A stretch of 26,446 nucleotides of DNA from Smittium mucronatum (Eukaryota > Kickxellomycota > Harpellomycetes > Harpellales > Legeriomycetaceae), in the NCBI GenBank assembly GCA_001953115.1, contig LSSL01000858.1, positions 3,829-30,274 of the forward strand. Reading direction: 5' to 3'. The translations under genes and the position numbers were made by a program. Shown here piece after piece: positions 18,389-26,446 of the stretch; position 1 is the first letter of the stretch, and each line of letters starts with the position of its first letter. The notes under the pieces are model-generated. The model saw only the letters and a list, made by a program, of their open reading frames with translations. It was not told the origin of the DNA and made no database searches.

Positions 18389-19480
18389 TATTTTTATTAA
18401 TTAACTTAATTCCTTAATCTTCTCACTATTTTAAAATTTCCAATTTAAATCAAACTCAAACCGATGCTCAGATTACCCTGATAATTAAACATTCTCTTCA
18501 AGAGAACCTTTGTACATATTTAGCAAGTATAAAATTTATTCTTACTAGAATACCTTATTTATATAACAATATGCACCATATTAATTTTCGTATTGTTCTC
18601 CGACACCACATTCACAAAATTAATCGTTATTTTAACCCTCTTTTTATAGTAGTTAATAGGTAAAATGTGTGTGTATTCAATATTTTTTGGATCTAATATA
18701 TGCCTAGGCTCTCATCCATATAGAGCCATGAATATAGATATTCATATAAGTCTTTTCGTCAAATATCTATGCACAAATGAAAGTAACTGTAATTTTTTGT
18801 CCCATTTTTTATGAGAATTGTTGTTAAAAGCTCTAAAATTGCTTAATAGTATTCTATTATATATTTTAGTTAATACATTATTTTCAGGGATGTAAATGTG
18901 ATATAAATATTTGTTTTATATTTAGTTTTTTACGCATATATTCCAATGAATTTCCTGTGAATGATGCGCCGCTATCCGAATGGATTTTTATTTATACATA
19001 TATGGACTGATAAAATTTTTCCAAAAGCATTTTTGATGTGGTTTAAGAACTCAAATATTTGACTGCGAAAACTTACATCGAGCTTTAAAATAAATCAGTA
19101 AAGAATATGATTTATTTGTATTTGTTATATTTTTCAAGAAATAGTCCGCAATAGTCAATTAAAACGATCTCAAATGGTTTTTTTATAACAGTCCTAATTT
19201 CATGACCTTTATCTATCGTTCTATACTTTGTGATTTGACAAATGTGACAGCCTCTTATATAACAATGTATACTGTGTGCCATCCCCCCCCCCCGAAAGTT
19301 TCATTTCCTTATTTTACCATAATATTTCATGTGGCCCAAATATCCCATCAAATTTGCGTTGTTTTATTTAAATAAATATATCTGACTAGTATTTAATGAG
19401 GAAATAATATCAAATTTCCTTCATAGTTTTTGTGATGCACCTTTTTTAAATCAGATTTTAAAAAAATAAATATGATTTCA
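18389..19480 (-). pseudogene. pol: Integrase end of an older LTR retroelement
   Basis: Minus-strand pieces in two or three frames give an integrase in order. YLGHMKYYGKIRK (about 19320-19365) is followed by CYIRGCHICQITK (about 19225-19265), the zinc domain with its Cys pair. FEIVLIDYCG (about 19147-19175) holds the first core Asp. IHSDSGASFTGNS (18948-18985) has the second Asp. A TKIYNRILLSNFRAF stretch (about 18820-18870) replaces the usual T-E-x-Y-N-R, with Lys for the catalytic Glu. SIFMALYG and RHILDP follow (about 18690-18735). The C-terminus runs down to the polypurine tract. It differs clearly from the integrase at 12787-14080, so it is a different family. Ty3/gypsy-like is my best placement. 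No RT or RNase H was recognised upstream. Confidence 0.7.
19283..19293. repeat. Homopolymer of 11 C
   Basis: Eleven C residues stand within very AT-rich DNA, in the part of the old integrase relic where related proteins have a W-P-G-M-like motif. Slippage of a shorter C-run after inactivation explains it; an assembly or sequencing artefact is also possible. Confidence 0.85.
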
Positions 19481-20279
19481 AAAAGAATAATATTTGATTT
19501 GATATTAGTACATCCAAATAGAAGTTATGTAAATTTGTATTAAAAGAATGTAAATTTTTATTTTTACAAGTAAAGGCAATACAAAAAAGAGTAATAATCG
19601 AAAGGAAAACAGTGTAATCAATTTAAATGAAAGTAAATAGGAAATGAAAAATAGTAAGCCTTAATTAGGAAAAAGTTGAAAAACAGTATTTAATGAAAAT
19701 TTTGATTCAGATATTTTAATACTATTACCAATAAATTTTTCTATGGCCCGGTTTAATACTTTTATTAATATAAAGGAATTTTTTATAATCAGAAGCCATT
19801 TTAATTAACCCGTATTAGTAAAAAATAATACCTTTAAAAAAAGTTTGAAATGATATGACCTAATGCTGTATTAAATTTATTGATTGGATTTATTGAAATA
19901 AAAGTATGATTTAAAATTTTTGAATCAAAAGTTCAAATTAAATACAATTTTGATTTTAATATCTAAATTTATTTAGATTAGGTTGTTATTTTTATTGATT
20001 TTATATTAAATATATTATACCCAAACCATATTAATACGTGGTAAAATTTTCATGAGAAATCGAATTATTTTGAAAAATAAAGGTCATTTAAATTTTAGTC
20101 GAAAAATATCACTATAATAAAATATAGTTGCTAATGTAACACAAAATAAATGAATAGTTTTGAAAAAAATCTTTTAGACAGTTCATTTTTTTAAAACTAA
20201 TATTGCATAAATTAAAAATAAACTTTTCAATAATTAATGGATCAATAGAAAGCTAAACTTATAGGGGAGAATAAAAATT
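19481..20279. other. AT-rich stretch, no gene recognised
   Basis: No RT or RNase H of the neighbouring retroelement and no terminal repeat of the following transposase relic could be identified here. Confidence 0.5.
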
Positions 20280-21279
20280 ACTCCCATCACCCGCTAGATC
20301 AGCTATAGTTACATTAGCCGAAAATTGAGGCGTTTTTGATGGACTCATATCAGCACATAAATACCCCATTCAACTGCATAATGGTGTATAAAAATCAAAA
20401 TCAAAAATTAAAACCTAAGAGGGGTGAATTGAGAGGAATAAAATAAAATGAGTCAAAACAGTGTTGATTTTATAATAAAAAAAATAGAGGAAAATAGCCT
20501 GTTTACACTCAAAAAATTAACGTAATTCCTATGTCTGTAATTTAATCTAAGGGGCTTTTCCCTAAATATAGGCAGAAGATAGGATTTTAGCGTATTTAAC
20601 ATAGCGAGAATACATTATAAACCAATGCAGTCTAATTAATCGGGAAAAAAAGAAAATGGAAAGGAAGGGAAAGGAATGTGTCCGAAAATATCTTGAATAT
20701 TCCGGTAAAGAATTTTTTTATCTTCATCGATAAAAGTAAAAAATATTTTTCATTCGCAGAGGTAGTGGTAGTTATAAAAAAGGAAAGAGATGCACAGATA
20801 AGCGACCAAAAATAAGTTGTAAAAATCTGATCATGATTGGAGGGTTTTCATTTTCAGTTATTTTATTTTAAAAGTCTAAAAAAAATAGCAATAGTATAGA
20901 GGATTGTAGTGAATGGATAAACGCGATTATTCAAGATGTAATTTCTATATCGTGTATTTCAGAAATTTAGTGCTAGTATATGAAAGCTCCAGTTTCCATA
21001 ACAGGATATGTGAAATTAATAAACTTACCCTGAGTTATATTGTTATATCTGGGACCTTATTAGCCAATGCTGAACCCGATAGAAAACGCTTGGATCTTAA
21101 TAAACTAAGATATAAAAAGGAGAATGTTAAATTCAATAATAATTTTCCATACTGGTGACTCAAAAAATGAATTTACAAAAAACGAATCGGAAATAAGAGC
21201 CATAGAATCCCAAATTAAGCAATATTTTGGCTTTTTGACTCAGTATAAGTGCAGAATATTTATTTTACATGTTAAATGA
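20280..21279 (+). pseudogene. Tc1/mariner-type transposase relic, full length, frameshifted
   Basis: About 1 kb translates, in shifting frames, to a protein that parallels the transposase at 25426-26446 from end to end. In order: RSAIVTLAEN and IPHSTA (20295-20385, first helix-turn-helix); VDFIIKKIEENSLFTLKKL (20460-20520, second HTH); FIFIDKSKK (Asp 20729-20731, first catalytic residue); FIRRGSGSYKKGKRC (about 20750-20800); LIMIGGFSFSVIL (about 20830-20868); LVYESSSFHNR (about 20973-21005), where the second Asp is Tyr; and MLNPIENAW (21067-21093) with the catalytic Glu intact at 21082-21084. It ends at TGA 21277. At least three frame changes and several stops disable it. Terminal inverted repeats were not found. 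Confidence 0.8.
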
Positions 21280-24200
21280 TTCTTATCAAGATCTATAAAG
21301 CTCATTTGATTGCATTTTGGGTCTAATTATCGGCTATAATAGCTAATATATTTTTATAGCTTTTCCTAATATTGATTTAAAATACTTCATTCCATATTTT
21401 CTTTTATTTAAATTGATTGCAATGCTTTCGTACCTATTATTACTTTATTTATATTGTTTTTTCGTCTAAAAATAATAATTCACATCTTTTTAATTTTAAT
21501 AGACTAAAAACTCAATTGAGACTTTTAAAGGTATTAGAGGCTCTTAATTGGATATAATTTCAAATAAAAAAAATAGTTTCAATTATTTCAAATGTTTTAA
21601 AAAGCGTTAAAATAATTGGCTATAATGTTAAAAATCCACAAATAATGTTATAATAATTTTATTATGCGCTACATTTTTTTACTGAATAGCTTAGTTTTAT
21701 TTGAAAATAAGCATCATTATCAAAAATAGTAAATTTATAAATTAAATGCGCTTTATTCAAAATGAATGTTTTTTTTTCAAATTATCAAATTTATTAACTT
21801 TATAATGACTTTTTTTCCATTTTCATAAATTTTATCAAAGTTAACTCCAACTAACAAAAAGATGGAATTTCTTACATTAATTCCATTCTTTGTCAAAATT
21901 GAGTTTTGATTTTTTGATTTATATTTTTAAATTTATCCAGTTATTAAAATAAATTTCTCTGTGCAGTAAGAAATACAGTGGTAATTTATTAGAGATGCAT
22001 ATATACTAATTGCAAATGTGTATGTCTTACAAATTTTCTCACAAGCAATTTGACACCTAAAAGCGTAACTTTATGATATCAAAAAATACAAAATTATATC
22101 TTTTGTTATTAGTCTTTTCATAATTTTTATTGTTATAAATAGCTTCGCAAATTACTGAATAAAAGATAAAGAGTAATTTTTTTGAAAAAATAAAATAAAA
22201 ACAAGGATATTTTCCTATAAAAGCTCTATTTAATTGTCCAAAGCTTTTAATTGAAATCAGGGTATATTAATTATTTTTAAGTAAATAAAAAATTTGAGTT
22301 TAAAACTTCCTCAAATTAAAAAATTATGTTTTAATTGGATTTTTCTTCTTAAAGCTTACTGGAATTAGACTTTGAGACCCTAGATTAAAATATCAAGATC
22401 AAATATTCTTGTCATTTTTTTCCACTGATGTATTCAAAAAAATGTTATTTTTAATCAGCAGATTCTAAACTATAATTTGGAAATTTCGACTCAATTTGAT
22501 TCAAAAATTAAAAATTATTATAAGCCTATTATTAAGTTAATAAATTTGATAATTTCAAAAAAATTATTCATTTGGGAGATTCTTAAGCAAAGAAGACACT
22601 TTTTTCTATCAATTTTATAGGCCAAAAAAATACTGAACTTATTTTGCTCAATTAAAATTGGAAATAACCCAAAAAAGAATATCCATATTAGAAATGGAAA
22701 TAATATCGTAATTTTCAATATTTTTTCAGATAGTTCATACCAAATTGAGTTTCAAGTATTAAGATAGTACTACCAATCACAATAAAACTCTTGGGTGATA
22801 TTAATCAGAAATGTTTGAACAAGGAAGGAACATTTAATTTTTTTTAACAATAATTTGATCAAAACTCATACATTTATGCAAAAATACTATGTAAGAAATA
22901 ATTAATAGAGCTTTTATAACTATAGTGAATTTTTTCAGAAATCCCATTCCGATCTTAATCATACCAAAAAATCCTCTGATATAAGTCTTAACCGATTCTA
23001 ATCCCTCCCTCCTACACAAGTCTCAATTTATAAGTAAAAATTCTAGGCCCGACACAAGTATAATTAGATCCTTTTACCGCACTCCCAGCATATAATATTC
23101 CAATACTCATATTTGGCTTGAGGATTTTCCAATTTTGACTTTATGTCTTCATTCATTTATAAAACCTATATACGCCATTAATGAATTTTTATACAGGCTG
23201 ATATTTAAAGATTTAAAATAACTTTATTTCAAATTCAAACCAATTACAAATTTTTTTTTATTATTGAAAAAATGAAAACTCAAACTTATAGCGAATTTGT
23301 ATTTTTTTGAAAATATTTTTAGATAGAACAAAACTATGTCCATTCATCAAAAAAATGAACTCCTCCAGTGAGTTGTATTTTATTTTTTGAATTCTAAATT
23401 TGGGATCACATTAAACATCACAAAAATACCTTCAATATTTATTTTATGAATATTGTGCTATTCTATAATATTGATTAGTATAATTTTAGAAAAAACCATT
23501 TATTTACTTGTGTTATTTATAATTTATTGGTAAAATCTGAGGCGAGTAAAAATAAAATCTGCTTGCTAATCCAGGTTAAATTGAAAACTTTGAAACCCTT
23601 ATCTTGCATTTCTTCTAATATGTGTAAGACAATTTAATTATTATATACGTATAATAAAGGGTTATTTAAGGATATGAGGGTTATTATTCGATCAAGTTTT
23701 GGCTTGAGCTCAAGATATATCGTCAATGCCGAATTATTGTTACCAAAAATAGACTACAAAAAAAATATTTTATCTAAAGTTCTCCAAATAAAGACTTATA
23801 TTTCGAAAAAATGGGGTTTAAAAATATTTCTGACATATTTAGGCTAAAACATTACTATATTCCATGAATATATAAAAAAATATAAGCTTAAAGGTTTAGA
23901 ATTGATTTGTGGGAGATGTATTACGGCCCCAAAACCATTTAGCATCTATCCCTATATTCCCATCATAGCTTAAAACTCTACACAGGTTGATTTTAAAATA
24001 TTTTCAATATAATAATGGTGATATTTCTTTATTTTCAAAAAAAATAAGTCGAAATCAAATCCAAATTAGAATCAAAAAAAGTTAAAATCTATGCATTTCT
24101 GAAAGTCCGATGATTCGAAACGCAGTAACATACTTACCAAGATTCATCTACCTGCCATATAGAATTCTAACTTTCCCAAATATTTAATATAAATTATAAC

Positions 24201-25100
24201 ATATAAAATAATAAAATTATTTTACCTTTGGTGAATTTGATTTTCATTTCGGAAGATTTCGCCATTTTAAATGAACGCTTATTATTAAAAAAATTAAATT
24301 TTTGATGTTTCTGGAGTAATATTCTAGAACTCATAAATAAAAGTAAAAAACACAGAAATTTCTTCTCTCGCCTTTAATGAGTTTTATATTTACTTTTGGG
24401 AAGCTTTAAATAAATAAAACAATACTTGATCATAGTTTACGACTCTGTAATCGATAGATTTTCTTCAGACCTCAGTGAGCCTTTATATTTTTAAAGGAGG
24501 CTTTAAAGTATTATTAATCCAGTAGGTGCTTAAATATAATTTATCGCTGTTATAGCTGGACTTGGCCTAATTTCACACATTTAATATCAACCTATTTGGC
24601 GAATAATAATCACTTTTTTAGTAATGACACTACGAAATTAAAGGTGGATAATGAAACTTATCTTAATAAAAAATCCCACATAGCTTGAAATTTGACGGCT
24701 CTTAATCATCTAATCATGGTGTAATTTTTTGATTCTCATGCGCAGATTTGAAATAATTTAGTACCAAATTTGGAAAACTATAACTTTATTAATTAATTTT
24801 TCTTTTTTTTTAAATATTATAAATGTCGATAAAACTATCCAATGTTTTGCTATCTGGTAGAAAAATAAATATAACCATTAAAGCAAATTTGCAACTTTTA
24901 ATTTTAAATTGTCTAAATTTATTTTTATTTGATATTGATATTTACCCGACTGTGACTAATAAAATTAATGTGTTTTATTATTTCCCCTAAAAAAATCTCC
25001 TCTAAATAAAAACAATATCTATCCCTTTTTATAGTTTTTCCCTATTCACGCATTTCTTTAATAGTTATATATACATACGTGAGCATAAACTATTATATAT
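21280..25100. other. AT-rich stretch, no gene recognised
   Basis: This is 3.8 kb with frequent stops on both strands. The only stretch with somewhat protein-like composition is the plus strand 23674-23972. The open frames at 22518-22718 and 22834-23019 (minus) have no recognisable motif and a composition expected of AT-rich noise. Confidence 0.5.
23674..23972 (+). other. Possible coding relic, unknown
   Basis: An ATG at 23674 opens 57 codons (MRVIIRSSFGLSSRYIVNAE...) to TAA 23845. The same frame then stays open for about 40 more codons, including KGLELICGRCITAPKPF. One stop in about 100 codons is fewer than the surroundings show. No family is recognised. Confidence 0.15.
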
Positions 25101-25131
25101 GATTATCGCATAATATTATTTTATGATAATC
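25101..25131. repeat. Hairpin, 11 bp with a 2-base bulge
   Basis: GATTATC-GC-ATAA (25101-25113) pairs with TTATGATAATC (25121-25131) across TATTATT, with GC bulged out. No role is known. It lies on the 3' side of the minus-strand transposase and may be part of that element's end. Confidence 0.6.
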
Positions 25132-25175
25132 GCCGTTAATAAATAAATAGGTCAATACTCCAATTGAGGACCGTG

Positions 25176-25223
25176 GGTGTAGTGCCGCAACTAAACGCCC
25201 CCCTTCAGTACAATCACTACACC
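25176..25223. repeat. 9-bp inverted repeat in a GC-richer patch
   Basis: GGTGTAGTG (25176-25184) is matched by CACTACACC (25215-25223). The patch between them is the most GC-rich DNA near the transposase and includes a run of six C. It may be the 3' terminus of the Tc1/mariner-type element, but no TA-flanked inverted repeat could be paired because the other end lies outside the window. Confidence 0.5.
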
Positions 25224-25234
25224 TTTTCACTACC

Positions 25235-25394
25235 AAATTTAGAAAATGTGAGATCAAATTAGTAAAAAGTAAATTTCAATTGAACACATTGCATTTAAAT
25301 TCAAAAAAAGTTAAAATAAATTCGGAAAATGTATCATCAATTACAAATTAGTATTTGATATTTGGAAATAGGTGTGATCAAATTCGGAAAATGT
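25235..25394. repeat. Three subterminal direct repeats beside the transposase
   Basis: The motif AAATTYRGAAAATGT occurs at 25235-25249, 25318-25332 and 25380-25394; the last two are identical over 15 bases. GATCAAATT also accompanies the first (25252) and third (25376). They lie between the end of the transposase frame and the GC-rich inverted repeat, where Tc1/mariner elements can carry transposase-binding repeats. Function is inferred. Confidence 0.55.
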
Positions 25395-25425
25395 AAATTT
25401 AAATTAGGAAAAAAGTATAACCTAA

Positions 25426-26446
25426 CTAAGAAAAAGTAAAAATGAATTGATAATCTAAAAAAAGGAATTGAGAAGACCCCACTTGCATGTCTCTTAATTC
25501 AATAGCGTCAGGAATAAATGAATTCATGCGCCCAATAAACTTTCTGCATAAATCCGGTGTTATAACATATATAGATTCTAATATCCTCGTAGCCCATTCT
25601 ACCTGTGTACATTGGTAATTTGGGTCACCTTTGTGAAGTAACTTTGTTTTTTCAAACATTTTTTTCTATATTTCCGATTTAATAACGCTCCAAGCATTTC
25701 CTATTGGGCTCAAAATCAGCGAATAAGGACCCAAATAAAGAAGTTCTATTCCAAGATAAAGATCTATAACTTAATTTATCCTCTTGTGGCACGGTGAATT
25801 ATCTGATATTATAACTATACTTTATAGTGAAATTCCGATTAGTAATACTTCCTTAATTAGTTCATCCACCCATTCATTGCAGTCGCTACTTTTATAGGCA
25901 TTTTTTTTTGTTTTGAAGTTCAAAATTACTGAAGATGAAAGACCTCCAATCATGTGTAAGTTCGGTCACTCTAGTTTTGGGAGTTTAAAAACAGCCATTT
26001 GACCCTTTTTAGACATACCCCTAGTTATTCTAATAAAATGATTAACATTACTTTCATCAATAAAAATAAAGAACTTTCCTGCGCTTGAATATCTGAGAAA
26101 ATTCGTAACTTGATTTTTGCGCTTTTCCTTATTCTCTATTGTGTTCATTTACATAGGTTCAACGTGAATTGATTTAGTAGTGAATATTTTAAAATCCAAA
26201 TGTCTACTTATATTTTTCTGGGAAACCATTAAATCATATAGCACAAATATAAAATCAGCCACTTCTTTTAGAGTATATAGTGGATTATCTTCAAGAAATT
26301 CTATTATGTAATCTACATGTATTTCCTCTATTTTTTTACACCCTAATCTATTACCCCCTCTGTTTTTGGATTGAGTTCTATTTGAATATACCCAACCGTA
26401 TGCGATTGATTGCGGAACCTGGTTAAAACTCATTAGGTTATAAAAA
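25426..26446 (-). pseudogene. Tc1/mariner-type (DDE_3) transposase, partial at right edge
   Basis: One minus-strand frame runs from the right edge to 25426 with no frame change but five stops (26149, 25966, 25822, 25771, 25666). It contains VPQSIAYGWV (end of the first helix-turn-helix), HVDYIIEFLEDNPLYTLKEV (second HTH), FIFIDESNVN (first Asp 26056-26058), TRGMSKKGQMAVF, MIGGLSSSVIL, IISDNSPCH (second Asp 25801-25803) and PIGNAW (25699-25701), where the third catalytic acid is Gly (GGA, one base from GAA). The second and third sites are 34 residues apart, so 33 lie between them. The start of the first HTH lies beyond the window, and the frame is still open at the edge. The enzyme would cut and paste its element into TA sites; this copy is inactive by stops and by the Gly. 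Confidence 0.88.

Noticed and set aside
20250..20400. Protein-like minus-strand reading (CADMSPSKTPQFSANVTIADL)
   Set aside because: It is the antisense shadow of the plus-strand transposase HTH region, which matches the second transposase copy in order and content.
22518..23019. Minus-strand open frames of 66 and 61 codons
   Set aside because: They have no motif, homopolymer-driven composition, no neighbouring signals, and lengths expected by chance in 26 kb of AT-rich DNA.
25176..25223. Possible tRNA or small structured RNA
   Set aside because: The arms pair, but at 48 bases it is too short for a tRNA and has no T-loop or B-box sequence.
1..26446. Alternative genetic code as an explanation for the in-frame stops
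   Set aside because: All three stop codons interrupt the frames, and frameshifts and catalytic-site losses accompany them. Pseudogene decay explains everything seen.
1..26446. CRISPR array, prokaryotic operons, phage or ribosome-binding sites
   Set aside because: There are no regularly spaced repeats and no bacterial gene organisation. All recognised elements are eukaryotic.

Overview
The window is a stack of dead transposable elements in very AT-rich DNA. I found no intact protein-coding gene, no tRNA or rRNA gene and no CRISPR array. The elements are eukaryotic: an LTR retrotransposon of Ty3/gypsy type primed by an initiator-tRNA-like site, an APE-endonuclease LINE, MULE and Tc1/mariner-type transposases, a MITE, and a poly(A)-tailed retrocopy. 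High AT content, heavy loading with these families and no visible spliced host gene fit a transposon-rich microsporidian (Hamiltosporidium-like) or another early-diverging fungus. That placement is a guess from general resemblance, not from a search.

Layout, left to right. Position 148-427 is a MITE with TA target duplications. About 430-4490 is AT-rich DNA without a recognisable gene, carrying an imperfect inverted repeat and one copy of an old dispersed repeat. About 4490-5812 (minus) is a shattered MULE transposase with a FLYWCH-like N-terminus. About 6318-6487 is the second, inverted copy of the dispersed repeat. About 6600-17790 (minus) is a decayed LINE of roughly 5 kb (ORF1-like region, APE endonuclease, reverse transcriptase, C-terminal zinc knuckle). 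A complete 5.86-kb Ty3/gypsy element (8665-14525, plus strand, two 98% identical LTRs) splits the LINE inside its RT domain. A 155-bp poly(A)-tailed retrocopy splits the LINE endonuclease at 15956-16110. The Ty3 element is itself interrupted between RT and RNase H by a 232-bp solo-LTR-like insert with a 5-bp duplication.

Farther right, about 18370-19480 (minus) is the integrase end of a second, much older LTR retroelement with its polypurine tract. 20280-21279 (plus) is a full-length but frameshifted Tc1/mariner-type relic. About 21280-25100 is AT-rich DNA without a recognisable gene. 25426-26446 (minus) is a second, related Tc1/mariner-type transposase in one frame, with five stops and its third catalytic acid replaced by glycine; it runs off the right edge.

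Insertion order can be read directly: LINE first; then the Ty3 element and, independently, the retrocopy into it; then the solo-LTR-like insert into the Ty3 element. Nothing here can move on its own. The retrocopy shows that a LINE-type machinery was active in this genome after this LINE copy landed.
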